From NCBI GenBank assembly GCA_932521025.1, contig OW051469.1, positions 7,762,398 through 7,826,397 on the forward strand: DNA of 64,000 nucleotides, given 5' to 3'. Origin of the DNA: Oscheius onirici. Taxonomy: Eukaryota; Nematoda; Chromadorea; Rhabditida; Rhabditidae. Under the pieces are notes generated by a model. The model ran no database searches. It worked only from the letters and a program-made list of their open reading frames with translations, and had not been told where the DNA came from. Within the stretch, counting starts at the first letter, position 1; each line of letters opens with the position of its first letter. Shown one piece after another: positions 37,101 to 50,764 of the stretch. Position numbers and translations under genes: made by a program.

Positions 37101-40100
37101 ATATGCCAGCGTAGTCATATAGAGAAAGATTCCCGGATCGGAAATGTTCCTGATTTGATTTCCGGCTAGATTGAGAAAAACCAGACTGGTCCCGGCACCG
37201 TCAAAAGTTCCAAAGGCCAGCTTGTCGACGGTAACTATACGATTCTTGGATAAGTCGAGGTGTTGGAGCTTTTCCATTCCGTTTAGGACCTATATTCAGT
37301 TATTTTGGGTTTATTTTTTGACACACTTGGGAAGGGATCTCTTTCAGCTGATTGTAGGCCAGAAGAAGCTCCATCAAGCTCTTTCGGAATCCTTGAGTAA
37401 TCTCCGTGTTCAGGCTGAAAAGTACTTTCGAAACTTTAAGAATCTCGATCTATGTAGCAAGGTATATGTCGGAAAACAACAAATAATGAAATACCGGATG
37501 TTCTTTTGCAAGTTCCGGAACATTTTTCAAAAACTATTCTTTCCATCGTTTCGGAACCTGATTCTATCTCTTTAGAACTAAATCTCACCTGTGGAGCTTG
37601 TTCCCGTTCATATTCAAATGTGTGAGACTGTGCAAGTCTCTCAGAACATCCGGCAGTGTGTGGAACATGTTCTCTTCCAAATTTAGCTTTTCCAGTGTCT
37701 TGGCAAAGTTCTTCAGCGTCCCGATTTGCATATAAGCGATGGAATTGTAGCTCAAATCGAGATTCTTTAGCTGGCTGACCGTTTCGAAGGCCTGTTGATG
37801 GACCGACGTTATCTAGATCTGTTTCCCCAAACATCTGAATTCGGTACCTGATTATAGCTCAGATCCAGCTCCCTTAGTTTCCGGAAACTTCGAAAGGAAT
37901 TCTCTCCAAGTCTTCCAATCTTGTTATTTCTCAAAGTTAGCAAGATCTCTGTTTTGAAGACGACTTCCGGATCGTATTCCAACGAACTGATGTGATTTCC
38001 CTCAAAGTTTAAAGTCTGGAGACTAGACAGATCCTTCAGAGCCAGATAGGGAAGCTAAAACTGTAATACTCTCCGTCTCTCGACTTACATGAGTCAGGAA
38101 ATTGTTTCGGAGATCCAAAACGGACAGGGTCTGAGGCAGACACATTTTCTCGATCGTATCTATTCGATTATTGGCCAGAGTCAGGACGATGAGTCTCATT
38201 CGATGGAAAGCCATCTTGGGGATCAGTTGGAGCTAAAATAGTTCATTTTTATGTTATTTTTAACGAACCTGATTAGAATCGAGGTGAAGAAACTGCAAGC
38301 TGTTTAGCTGAGTCTCATCGAAGGTATTCGACCGAATGTTCAGGATTCTGTTATTTTCCAAGTATAAAAATTGGAGCTGGTGGAGATACGTGAAAGCCCA
38401 CGAAGGAATGACCGATAGGTTGTTGTTTCGGAGGTTCAGGGACGTTAGTTTCATCTGGAATATGGATGTTTTGAAGAGTTCTGTTTTTAGTTCTTCAAAT
38501 TAGCACAGGACGGAATACTTTTGACATATTTCAACGTTCCTGCATCGAATTTATAACCTTGCTGTCCTAATTTCTTCTTTTTCTGCACATGTTTGGACCT
38601 GTAACTGACTGACCAAGTATTCAACAATGTCACGCTATTTTTAGGTCAAAATATCCCCAAAACGAACAATTGATAGGTCTAAAAAAGTACTCAAACCTGC
38701 TAAAAAAGACTGCTTATTCACTCACCTCAATTCCCCGAAAAGCATTGACATTGACAGTCTGAATGTGATTGTTAGAAAGATCCAGAGTCTGTATGTCGTG
38801 ATTCTTGAACGCATCCTGTAATTTTTCCCTATTTCCTCCCAAATATTCCTCAACCTGTTGTATAAATGACAAAGTGCCATCCATCATCGAGAGTGCGACA
38901 ATCAGCTGGCCTGAGGGCAGTGGCGGTATAGTTGCCGATGACGTTTGATGACAAATTATGTGCAAGTTGTTATCATTACCGGCAGAGGGACAGGCGCACT
39001 GGCTCCAGGAAGAGTGCCAGCTTCCATTTGAACTGTTTTTCTTTTTTTAATTGAGGAAAAATGATACCTGCAAGGCTGACATCTAGCCAAAAATAGTTGA
39101 AAAAGCAGAAAAACTAGAGTTTTGAGCTTCGGCATGGCATAATATCGGGAGGGAGCGTAGCTTTAAAAGAAGTGACAGTTGTCGGACACAAAGTAGCCAC
39201 TCTCTGAGGTAGTTGTTTTACAAGCGAATGGCAGATTCACGAGGACTCGAGGCAGGAGAACAGTTGGTTCAGAGACGAATGTAACAGCCGATAAGTGGAG
39301 GGAAGATGGCCCAGGAGAGAGCTCTCTGAAACGTGATTATCGTCTAGTTATTTGCCCGACAAAATGTAAAGATGGATTTTGATTGAGGTCAACAAGGATC
39401 TAATCCGTCTAAAATGATACTTTTGAGAATCAAAATCTACTGTTGGAATTAGTTTTGGCTTCAGCTTGCAGCTGGAACTCAGGGTCTGATTGTTCGCTTG
39501 CTTTTCAAACAAGGGGCAAGTTCGATCAGTAACTTTGTTTCGGGGTTTTATGTTTTTGATTCAGGTAGTGGGAACCGAAGCCTTTATTGTGGATCTGAAC
39601 CTAATCTTACACGCTTGCTTGTTTTTCTTATGAGAGAAGAGTCAAGAATCAGGCGAAAAGTTAGGCCTCGAGAGGTAATGGAGTAATTGTCCGCTCAAGA
39701 CACCGCCGACACAGGGTCATTTGCCATTCTCTTAGATCACTCGCCTGTTTATATCCTGCGGAAGGGATAAACACTGCCTCAAAAGATCTGACCGAAACGA
39801 CTGTTTACGTATCCCAGAGGTCAGAGAGGGTAATATTCAACGGCGAGAGTGTACGGGACACACCTGCGCGTGAAACTTGATCTACGGGATAAAAATAATG
39901 GGCTCTTGGAGCTGGCTGGAGATGTTACGGCTTGGGGTCAATCTCGATGATTTAGGGCCCAAAATCTTGTTGTTTTATAGCCAAAAATGTCTAATTTTGG
40001 GGGAGATGGGCCAGTGAAGCGCATAATTGGAGACAGGCTGCAATTATAGAGGCTTTGCGGCAGTCTACTCATAAATGCTAATAACGATGTCAAACAGAGT

Positions 40101-43100
40101 CAGTCAGCCGGAGAAGGAAATTGTCAATCAGAAACTGAGAAACCCGAAACTAATTCCATGTAATTTCAGCACCATCGCCAACTGTTCCGATCTGGTACGA
40201 AAGATTTCCCGCGTGCTCACAGATGACCAGCAGACGCTTCTACTTCGAGTTCTTCTCAGTCTGGGAGTCGTTGTCAGAGAAACGATCACGGCTGAGAGAC
40301 TGGACAAGGTCAAAGAGCTGAGGAAGATGCTCATGGAGGCGCTTACGGAGGTATTTATTTAGAAGCTTGATATACTCTAAAAAAATCGTTTTACGCTGAC
40401 TGTAGTCACCAAACTCTTCGCAATTTCAAGCCTATTAACTTCTATAATTTTGTCCAGAATAAGCGAAAAAAGAAAGCTAGAGAAGTCCTTTGGAGGGTGA
40501 ACTAATGAGGCTGGCTTGAGAACTTTGGAAACCTGATAATCGCCTTAGACGACACTTTTTAGTAGACCGTGAATAGAGAAGTCTTTATATTTTTGCCAGC
40601 GGCGTTACGCTCATCTTTCGGCCACAAGGCGACTTTGTTTTGTGTTCAAAGTAGCACAACTCTGTAGATCTCGACGAAAACTATGACCTAAAGCTACAAA
40701 AGTCTACGTTCTTAACGTAAAATAGGCAAATTGTGGGACCCAGTGTCTTTTTTCCAAAACTATCTAAGCGTTTTTTACATCATGCCGCAAGTCTCCGATC
40801 TTATTTTTCCAGATTCAGAATTTCAGCAGCTTCTATGAAATCAAAACGTGGCAGAAACCCTCCGTTTTCCTCCTTATGATTTTCCCATTTCCAGTTTTTC
40901 TCTGCTTTCACCACGCGAACCCTCCGTCCAGTAGAAGTCCGTCAACTACTCGCCGTGACCGTACAATGCTATTTGGAGAAGGAGACTCACCAAGAGCAGC
41001 AACAAGTCTTGACTGTTCTTCCTCTCTCTGTCCTCCGATTTGTCGTCTCAATTTGCAAGATTCCTTCGCAAGTTTTATGTCTTTTCCTCTAAAAACTAAC
41101 AAATATTCAGTCTCTGGCCATTACTATCAGTCCAAATCACGATTCCTTGGAGCGAAGTTCCTGCCAGTCTTTTTCATCTGACGATTGATCAACTGTTCTC
41201 CACTGGAAAGACGGCAGAACATGTTCAACTCGTGCGTGGCGGAATTCTAAATCTTCTGACGCTGTCCGACGAGAAATCGCATGTGGATCTGGCGGAAATT
41301 GAACATCTGAGCTTTGAAATAAGTGGTAAGTTACTTTTTTTCCATTTCACCTTCATTTGAACATGAAAACTCATTTTAGACACAAATTACGGAACGGCTC
41401 TTCTCATCCAGCACCTGCCACTAGTCTTACGCTTCTTGACCGAGTCACTCGAAAATGAGCCGAAGAACATCTCGACCGATAATCTGGAAGTCATCAACAG
41501 GTACCTATTTCTCCTTTTTAACCAAAACCCCCTTCCAGGCTCTGCGACTTTGTCTCCGATGGCGAAATTGGCGAACGAATGGGTCAAATTCTTCTCACGC
41601 AGCTGGAAAAGTCGCTGCCGAAGGAAGAAATTCTCCAGAAGATGTTCCTTACTCTGAGTCGACTGATCAGTCTCGTCGTTCATCCGATGACCTATCTGCC
41701 ACGAGTGGCTCGTTTCTTTTCGGTTGTCAATGGTCGCGTGGCTAGAGAAGCTCTCGTCCAGGTCGTTATAGGATTGACGAAGAATGCGAATCTGGCGGAG
41801 GATATCAAGGTAAAAGAGTTTTTAAAAAGTTGAGCTACGGTGATTGCCAGCAGATGCGGTAGAAATACAAGCATCAGCCACAGCCTTGTTTGTTGCTGCA
41901 AACAGCAACCGCCGTGCTCAGATCGTTGCTGCAAACTTTTCCAGCGCGCAGTTTTGTTACTCACGGTGAAAATAGGTCATTTCGGTGTGTCAAAATGAAA
42001 TGAAGGTATGAAATTTCGTCAAAAGAGGCTATGTATTTTAGATTTGAGGATAAACAAGTTTTGAATGTCAGCTCAAAAACGTGATAAATTATAGAGCTCT
42101 CGTTTAAAAAAAAAACCCACCCTATTTCAGCCCCTTCTCCTCCTTCTGTCCGATCTGGAAAGTTGGGATGGACGCCGAGTTGACGAGCCGGACCACGATA
42201 GACGTCATGCCGCCTACAACCAGCTCTTCGGCCTCTGGTCTTCGGCTACGATCCAAGATGAATCCTTCCTCTCAATGGTCATCCACGCTCTTTTTTATAC
42301 GCTTTCCACGGTTTTTTTATTTTTTTTCCAGGCAAAACGGCCATTTTAGACAACAGACATTGCTCTTCGCTCGAGTTCCGCCTCAAATCTGCGAGCTCTG
42401 GCCGAACATGTCGCTCAAAATGGCTACGAAGAAGGCGTCAAGAGGAAGCTGATCGACAAAAATTTTATCAGTCTCATCTTGAAGGGATTCCGGAATGAGG
42501 CCGAGACTGTCCGGGAGGAGTGTGTCCGTTGTTTGGCTACTCTCGTCTCCGTCTTTCCCAGTTATCCGCAACTGTCGGCTTTCGCTCCTCTACAGAACAA
42601 GGACGAGGATCTCGATTTCTTCACCAACTTGAACCACATTCAGGTATTTTTTTTCTTTCAAACCACTTTCCTGTATCATTTACCCTGCGTATAAAAATGA
42701 CTGCATTTATATTCTCGTAGACGCGTAATTAGTCAAGTCTTCCAAGCAAATTTTGTAGCAGCTTGACTATTGTGAGACCCCGCGTTTTTACACAAATCAC
42801 ATACAGGTATTCTTTTCTATTCCGATAACTGTCAAAATGACGACCTCGTAGTTTCTCGACTATCCTCAGAAAGTCGAAGCTTTCAGTTCTAAGAAGCTGT
42901 TGACTATGTTACAAGACCGTAATTTGTCAGACAATCTACAAAGCTGGTCACACACCAGAGAAGGAAGTATTTCACCCAACTTTAGAATAGTGTAATCTGA
43001 TGGCTAGTCAATCTATACCTCTCTTAACAAAAGAAACCTAAAAATAAACGCGCTCAATCGTCCCTTGACCAGTACGGACAGTACGGAATTTAGGCTCTTT

Positions 43101-46100
43101 CAATTGGAACTTGCTGTGGGATCTTCCAATAGCAGTCTTCGTTTCCCCCTGACCTTTAGCTTACAGTTTCAGTCAATAAAGCTATAAATAACCACAAAAT
43201 TTCCAGCTCCACCGTCGCCAGCGTTGCATCAATCGTCTGGTTACGAACATGAGAGAGAAAAAAGTGTCGCTCCCGTTCGATGTCCTCTACCGTTTCCTGA
43301 TGCCCATCTGTTACCACTACCTCGTCGACTATACGAGTAAGACTTCGGCTCTTTCAGACGAATGTCTGCGTCTTTTCAACTACACTCTGGAACTGGCGCC
43401 TTGGCTTCGATACATCTCCACTCTGGATCATTGGATTTCGCGTCTGAACAAGGAGGACGGCTCAGAGAAGCCGATGATCAGAGTCATTGTGGCCATTATT
43501 GACGCCTTCCATTTCGAGGTGGCTGACGCCAATGACAAGCTGGAAGAGGACGAATCAAATGGAATCGCCATCGCTGTGAGAGACAAACTGATGAAGGAGG
43601 TCCTGCCCAGGCTGAGGAAGTGCATCAATGGAAAGGTAACTTTTTAAGCTCCCATTCGATAGCGCTTGTTGACAATGTAGGCAAAACTTATCCGAATTTT
43701 TGATAGAACTGGGACTAAAAAGAAGCGTCTTTTTGAACGTTTCTCTGAACATGATGTACCGCTCCAATTGAATATCCGCCTTTATTCTGTTCATACAGTT
43801 ATTCTCCAGGCCAACGAAGTCCACCGAAAAGCCCGTACGGCGGAGAGCAAGCACTACCACGAGGATGATGATATCATGAGAGCGCCGGTCGCCCTTGCCA
43901 CGACAAAACTGCTCCAGAAGTTGCCCGAAAGTATCAGAAAACAACATCTTCACGGGTTTGTTAGCCTCTTTATCCAAATGTTTACTATTTTTCAGAGTAA
44001 TTCTAAAACTATGCTACCTGATGATTTCCCGGTCCTACAATGTTCGCGACACGGCGAGGAAGGTCTCGCTGCAGGTCTGCGACTGTCTCGGAGCCAAATA
44101 TCTGCCCTCGATCATCAAGGAGATGAAAATGATCATGAACAAGGGTTTCCAGGTTTTATTTGGAGTTTTTCAGTCCTTAAAACTTGAACTTAGGTCCACG
44201 TGATGATTTATACGGTCCATACGTTCATCTATCACATGCAGAACAGACTAAAAGTCGGCGATTTGGACTCTTGTCTCGAGGAAATCCTTGAGGTAACCTT
44301 TATATTTTTATGTTGGAAAAAAACTGGTTTGGATCGTGGCAAGACCGCTTTCGCTACCGGGGAACATTTTTCTAGTTTTTCATATAAACTCAACAAACTT
44401 TCAGCTGAGCATCAAAGACCAGTTCGAAGACGCCTCAGAGGAAAAGGAAGTCGGAGCGATCAAGGCCGAAGTAGCCGAAGCAAAAGGCAACAAAACACCG
44501 GAAACGCTGCTTCTTCTCGGCAAATTCATTTCCATCTCCTCTCTCGGCGTCGTGCTGGAAAAGTTCCAGGTTGTTTTGGAGAAGAAGAACTCGTCGAAAG
44601 CTGTGGCTCGAGTCGGGACCTTGTTGGCCAAATTCGCCACGGGAATCAAGGATAATGCCGGTTCGTTTTGTGCTTTTTTGTTACGGACTGTGAGTCGGGT
44701 ATGCAATCAAGCGGTCAAATTCAAGCACATCTTATTGTTAGCTGAGCATTCAACACTTTGTAAATATTCGATACTCATCTTCTTCAATTTGGCTGAATAT
44801 CTTTTTTTTTGGTTCAACCTGGTTCAACCTCTTTCCTCAAACTAAATGTTTCAGGACTAGAACCTTCGAGTCAGCTGATTCTCGTTCACCAGGTCCTGAC
44901 AACCAATATCGAGAAGATGGAGATGGTCGGGCAGAAAAAGGACGTCGAAGTGAGCAATACCTTCCGCCCCGTTAGCTGTCTCATTCTGCCGGAAGCGCCA
45001 AAACGTGTCGGAGCCCTGGTCAAGACGTCGATCAAGAGCCGCGTCCACGTTTTTGTCGAATTTGCACTCCAGCTGCTCTCCTACCTCATTACCGGTACTT
45101 TTTACGCTTTATCCGTCTAAAATCCCAAACATTAGGAAAAAGATTCGACGCGGAAGACTCGGAAGATATTGCCCGACTGGATCCGTTCGTCTCACTCGTC
45201 AATCGCTCTCTGGCTCTCAAATACGACAAAGTTATCACGCTGGGACTGAAATGCATCTCCGGACTACTGTACATGAGCATTCCGTCGCTGCAGGGACAGT
45301 TGAAGAGTCTTTCTGAAAGGTAGGCTGCTTCTTTGATTTGTGTAAAAAGGTGTGGAAAATGATGGCAATGCCAATGATGACAACTGGATAATTCTTGCTC
45401 AAATTTGATACAACGGTTTCTGTCGATCATTTTCGGTCTTTCGACTCCAAGGGTTGTTGCTCTGCTCGATTACTAGAAAAATTTCAATTTATATTTGCAA
45501 ATAACCTAAAACCTACCAATTTTCACTAAAACGGCTCAATTTCCAGACTATTCGTGCTGCTCTCCGACTACTCCGTCCTGGGAAATGTCGGCAACAGAAG
45601 CAGCATTCTGCAGCTGAATCAGCTGCTTTTCAACGCCTTCACGAAGATAATTTCCATTGGAGACGAGACTCTTTTGACGAAAAAGAACGTCGCCCTCTTA
45701 CTCTCGTACATCGAGACGGATGTCGTGGACACACAGAAACAGGCCACAGCCTTCTCCCTCATCAAGGCCATAATCAGGAAGAAAATTGAGCACGAACGTC
45801 TGCCAGAAGTCATCCAGATGTTGGCAGAACTTTCCGTTACCTCGGCTCAAAATATTGTGAGGATTCAGTGCAGAGATGTCAGTTTTGTTTACCTTTTTTT
45901 TGCTAAAATTCAAATTTCAGACAGTCTGTGAGTTTATTGGCAATCATCCGCAGGCCAAGGAACCCAAATCATGGCTGGAGTTCTTCACGGCGCAGCTGGA
46001 ATACGAGTACGAGGACGGACGTCTGTCAGCGGCTGAAACACTTCACAAGCTCTTTGGAGAGCTCTTGCCGGTACGTTTTTGCTTTCAGAAAGTTCAAAAA

Positions 46101-49077
46101 AGTGGTCTTACGTAACTGGTTACGTAAAAACTGCAAAATGATTGCGGCACCTAAAAATAGGGGCTGAATCCATATTCCTATTCCCAGCAAAAACTGCGTG
46201 TTCCGGAATCGAAGAACCACACAGACAGGAAAATGTCTATAATTTTTCAGCCTGGGAGATCCAGAATTGAATAGAGAAACTGTTTGTAGTAGAGAGAAAC
46301 TGCCACTGAACTCAGCCATTGTGCAGTTGTCTGGTAGCCTAGACGATCCGTTGTTCTTCTAGATTTCTCTAGACCCTGAAAAGTTACTGTAGTTTGGATA
46401 CCAGTGTGCTGTACCGAAAGAAGAGAAAGGAATTGCATCTGCCAGGTATCTGCTAGAGCTCTTTCCAGTATCCTTGACTATACGATGAAGGTCTGAGACG
46501 TTCTGGTAGACTTGCAGAAGCTCTAGACCACTAGCTATCTCTGTAGTAATGGCAAGGTAGAACCACGAAGGTCTGTGAGATTCTGAGGACTGGAGATGTC
46601 GCCTTGCGGTAGTTCCATCCGATTCTTCGTTTCGACTGGAACGTCACTAGAACTATCATTTCTACCCATCAGCTATCGACTGCAGGACCGACTAGAAAAT
46701 TTCTGACCCTGGGACTTCCACAATTAGGAGTAATAACTGACCGAATGGGCCAGATTTAGACCGTTCCCAATGAATATTCTATTCTACTCTATTCTCAGAG
46801 AAAGAGACGAGGGGAGAACGAGAAGAGAGAAAGTAGCTGATGAGTATTGACAGCAGAGAGCACGTACAAGTCTACCACTTGAAATTTTTATTAACTTATC
46901 TAAGATCTACTGGCTGTGGAGAGTTCTTCTTGACCCGGGTCTTCTAGCCCTAGTTGCAGCAGCTCCTCTATCCTGGCTGCTGTCGACTCTCTCAATGACA
47001 ACTGCCCGAAGGTTTTCAAGGAGAAGGTCCAAGTATCTTGTACCCTCGTCCGAGAACGAGTTCTACAGAAAATCTGAAGCTTTAATTGGCAATAATTGGG
47101 GGAGATTTGTGAAGATCTGATTGCATCGGGAGTTTCAAAAGGTCTCGACAAGTCAATTCGCAAGTGCGTGGACTTTGATTATTTTTGACTGGGGATAGCT
47201 TCCAGACAAGACAGTGAATCTTTAGCCCTGGAAGGGCGGTGCTATCCTTGTAAAGTAAAATTAGAAGAACTGAAGTTTCTTGCGCAGAAATTACTGGAAG
47301 GCTCGTAAGACAGCCGGTTTTTCTAGCGAAACCTTTTCGTTCTGCCAAACTGGGACATTAGAAAAAGGTCCAAAAACGATCGATTCTGGCTCCATTTGTT
47401 CAGTTTCCTGACTTGAAAGCCGAACGTGAAAAAGCCATATAATTTCCATTTTTCAGGAAGTTCTCGACGAAAATTGCTTCTTTTGTCTCCTCAAGCTGTC
47501 TGCCCGTCTGGTGAACGACGACAACCCGAAATGTCGAAAATTCGTGGCGGCGACGCTTCGGAAACTTCTCGAAGGAGTCGGAGAAGCGGCTCTAGAAGAG
47601 GCGGCCGCAGCTGGCTCCGACTGGCTCGAGAGCGAAAAAGAGACTGCCCGGGCCGTCGGCGTCGAAATTCTCGTCCAGTTGAGCTCGGTCGAGGGCGAGC
47701 AATTCGCTGAGCGTCTCGAACGCATTCTCGAAGCTGTTTCGACGTTTTTAACCGGCGAGGATCTTCTGGAAGAGAACAGGTTCGTTCTTTTTCCTCCCTT
47801 TTTAAATAAATCGAATAATTTCCAGTGAATCGAGTCTGACAGCTCTCCTGGACGGTCTCGTCATGATGCTGAAGAACACGGGCGAAGCGGCCAAGCCAAT
47901 CTCCAATTCGGGCCTCGTCTACACTATAACGACGCGGCTACAGCCGCTGGTCAAGTGTCAAGATTCTGCCGTAATCTGCCGAGCCGCTTCCGGACTGATT
48001 GGACAGTGTATCTCCTTCTGGAAAGAGGCACCAAATGTGAGTCTTTTTTGTAGCTTTTTACGGATAATTTGACTTGTAGCCTTGCTATGACAAATACTTA
48101 AAAAGTGGCAGAGGATGCTCCTACATATTCCACTTTTCGTTGGTCATTTTCATAGCTTCTTTAGACTTTGTGCTTATGGCTTTTGAAAGGCACGTGACTT
48201 AGGGGTATTTATAGGCACAAATTGGCTAAAACAAAATTCCCATTCTCTGATATTGTCCCCATCAAAAATTCCCTCGTTCAGGTAGCTCTGGGCAGTCCCT
48301 CGGCCTCTGAACTCGTCGACTGGATGTGCTGGCAGCTGAAACACCGAAATTTAACGGAAGAACTGGCCGACCAGAGCTCCAAAAACGTCGTCTATCTCTC
48401 CCAATGGCTCCAGGACGAGGAATTCGAAAAGTTGATCCGTAAATTGGCTGGAATCTGCCGATTCGAGATTGCCAAACATCCGAAGGAGGCCATAAAGGTT
48501 CAGTTTTCAGTCCTGTTTGCACAAAGTTAAAATTTAGAGACTGAGCTGCTTCAAGCTGACCGCAGCTCTGGCCGTCCGGGACAAAGATGGCAAAGTTTTC
48601 GAGTATTTCGTCCAGGAATTCTTCCCGCTTTTGGTTAGGGAAATGAACAGGAAATCTATCACATGTATGTTCAGTTCATCTTCTTTTTGCTGAAAAAATG
48701 TTTAGATACGGAAGAACTATTCACGATGGCGACGGAAATCGGAGAGCTGATCAAGACGAAGTTTGGGGAGAAGGAATATTCGGCGAAGCTCGGACAATGT
48801 CAGAAGGAGATTCTGACCCGGACGGAAGACAGAAAACGCAAGATTAAGGTCAGTTTTGGATCATTTTGAAGTCTAACAGCCTCTATCTGACACCAAAAAA
48901 CTTTCGCCTTTTCAGGAACTGGCCGTCGCCGCGCCGGAGAAATCGGCCGAGATGAAGAGAAAGAAGAACGTGAAAAAGGTTCAGGCGAAGAAAAGAAAAC
49001 TGGACGAGCAGAAGCCTCATCGAATCGCCAAGAGGAAGCATATGGAGAAGAAGCGTCTTGAACGAGACGAAGACTGA
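28188..49077 (+). CDS. UTP20: U3 snoRNP / SSU processome HEAT-repeat protein UTP20
   Basis: Very large HEAT-repeat nucleolar protein needed for 18S rRNA processing. The product appears well over 2000 residues (family about 2500-2800). Conserved UTP20 landmarks occur in order: RRFAAESFAFLMRKLSDLRD (about 29310), a block ending KDQLVLFKILEEDG with LLYGKLRMTTKKK (33240-33450), GCRAEELQLFLDIVF (33500), DLDFFTNLNHIQ (42608), RKVSLQVCDCLGAKYLP (44060), KVGDLDSCLEEILE (44255), QATAFSLIKAIIRKK (45745) and a Lys/Arg-rich nucleolar tail (48920-49070). Exons are numerous with 40-600-bp introns; a 6.5-kb intron (33641-40169) holds a nested gene. The exon ending 33640 (phase 2) joins that starting 40170 in frame. 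Several small exon borders are approximate. Confidence 0.88.
33727..39135 (-). CDS. chaoptin-like extracellular leucine-rich-repeat protein
   Basis: Signal peptide (MPKLKTLVFLLFQLFLARCQ), a Cys-containing N-terminal cap (QCACPSAG), then tandem LRRs through about 34100, many with the xxLxxLxLxxNxI pattern (QTLDLSNNHI, LTLANNRIDTI, LDLSHNALLHV, LDLSYNFIENI). The arrangement resembles chaoptin/IGF-ALS-type adhesion proteins annotated in arthropods and nematodes. The C-terminal exon (33727-34140) ends in a non-LRR tail RVFKPKAM. No transmembrane segment or clear GPI signal was seen, so it may be secreted. Introns are short with standard signals, and AATAAA (reverse complement near 33648) follows the stop. 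The whole gene is inside a UTP20 intron, antisense. Function is inferred as adhesion or matrix only. Confidence 0.85.
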
Positions 49078-49181
49078 GATTATGCGGGTATTTCTTGTTG
49101 ATTTTACTGTTGTTCATTGTTGACGTTAAACTTTATTTCTCAAAGTCTAGTGAACAGGGTTGGGAGGAATAAATAAAATCG

Positions 49182-49495
49182 CTCATTTGCGGATTAGGGG
49201 CTTTTCTTTAAAAAAATGTCTAAGAAAATTCACGGTCGAAGTTTACCGCCACTTTTCTTAGAAAAATTTTTCTACAGAAAATTCTGGTTTTCTTTCGAAT
49301 TTTTTTTTCAAATTATTTTTATGGTGCCCTGTTTGTAGTCACACGGCGACTACTTTACCAAAAAAAATAAATAAAAGAAGTAACAGTCACCAAATTCGAC
49401 CGCAACTTTTCTTAGAAATTTTTTTCTAAGGAAAGTTGCGGTGTGCCTTTTCTTAGAATTTTTTTCTAAGAAAAGTCCCTAACCCCTCATTTGCC
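49182..49495. repeat. fold-back element downstream of UTP20
   Basis: Ends are inverted copies: GGATTAGGGGCTTTTCTT on the left against AAGAAAAGTCCCTAACCCC on the right, with two mismatches. Inside are further palindromes. A near-perfect 40-bp hairpin lies at 49401-49440 (CGCAACTTTT...AAAGTTGCG), and one with perfect 12-bp arms around CTTTTCTTAGAA lies at about 49447-49475. Probably a MITE or fold-back transposon. It lies just past the UTP20 poly(A) signals (about 49169). Confidence 0.7.
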
Positions 49496-49551
49496 GTTTT
49501 TCATCTAGAAAAAGCGCGTTCTCGATTTCATTAGACCCTTGCTTCGAAAGC

Positions 49552-49932
49552 TTGTTAGTTAATCTGAATAATGATAATCTAGAGGGTCAGGTGCACCGAG
49601 ATAAATCAAAAACAGAAAAGGATCGGGAATTCATTTTTGGCAGAGTGACTACAGATAGGCTCACAGTTCCTCGCGATAGAAAACAAGTGAGGCATTCGAA
49701 AACCATCTTCAATGGGATCTGGGATGTAGTCATGTCTGAATCGAGATCAGCATATTCGGTACCTTATCTTCGTCAGTACCGATACGCTGTGGACGACTGG
49801 GCTGTCTGGGCACGAGAGCGCAGACGAGAAGAACGAACCCAACAAAGGAAGGAGGAACGGGAAAAATTAGAAGCTAGTCGACCAACGAGAAGTGCCTTTG
49901 CAACAGTCGAGATACCTGCAATGACTGCTTGA
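49552..49932 (+). CDS. hypothetical small protein, highly charged
   Basis: A 126-codon open frame; an internal ATG at about 49732 would give 66 residues (MSESRSAYSVPYLRQYRYAV). The C-terminal half is a charged helix (WARERRREERTQQRKEER) ending FATVEIPAMTA, with AATAAA just after the stop (about 49939). No family recognised. Upstream exons are possible. The poly(A) signal and the sharp change in composition are the only support. Confidence 0.35.
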   Translation: MLVNLNNDNLEGQVHRDKSKTEKDREFIFGRVTTDRLTVPRDRKQVRHSKTIFNGIWDVVMSESRSAYSVPYLRQYRYAVDDWAVWARERRREERTQQRKEEREKLEASRPTRSAFATVEIPAMTA

Positions 49933-50649
49933 ACAACCAATAAAGAGTCGAGACTTGATATCTTTTGTTCGCTTGCCTGTATATGCTTTGCCCACAAAAA
50001 CAAGTCTTTCCCTCCCCACGGCGTTTCAAAACAGTGGAAACGGCATGTATACTTTTTTTCGCACCAATTTGAGAAACTACTGGCGGCAATTCAAAATTTC
50101 CAGATTTATTACTTTTATTCTGGACTAATATCGCTCAAAAGCATCCATTTTCGAGGGTTTATATGTCCTTTTCCTAAACCAGCTCAGTATAGCTGCATAA
50201 ATGACAAAAAAAATCATATTAGTATCGTCTAACCCTACAAGGAACGAGATCTTTCGGAATCTAGGCATTTTCACCAAGATTTTTACAGTCCTCTCATCAG
50301 ATTCAGGTTCTTCATCACTGGAATATCATTTTCCTATCATTTGGACGTCTCACGTAGTATAAATGCAGCAGAATTTGTTTTTAGTGCTTATTTGAGGCAA
50401 AGTTGGTTTTCCTCTTTGGCAACTTCTTCACTATGTTCAATCACGCGAAATTAAGGAGAAAAGAGTAAAAAAAAAAAGGATCATTTGCTAGGTTAAAACA
50501 ACCTAAAAAAAATTCGATTTATCGAAAAAAAAAATCACGTTTGAATCGCTCGCCAGAGGAATACAGTAGGTGATTACTGTAGTATACTGTAATAATGAAA
50601 CTGACCGGCATTACATCTCATTCAAACAGGTGTACACGTTGTTGAAACG

Positions 50650-50758
50650 CCGTGTCCCAGGCTTGTTGATTTTGCGGCGCAGCGCCGCGCTTTTCAGCGC
50701 TGGCCACAGGGGCGCGCCACGCCGCAGGATTCGGCTCTGTATTTTGGCGGCAATTTCA
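50650..50758. repeat. dispersed GC-rich repeat, copy A
   Basis: Contains CTTTTCAGCGCTGGCCACAG and GCAGGATTCGGCTCTGTATT. It is the near-identical reverse complement of 59274-59371. GC-rich against an AT-rich background. It abuts the MITE at 50765. Confidence 0.8.
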
Positions 50759-50764
50759 AAAAAT

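Noticed and set aside
28188..49077. UTP20 treated as two separate genes around the chaoptin-like gene
   Set aside because: Exon phases match across the 6.5-kb intron and the protein order is continuous with the family.
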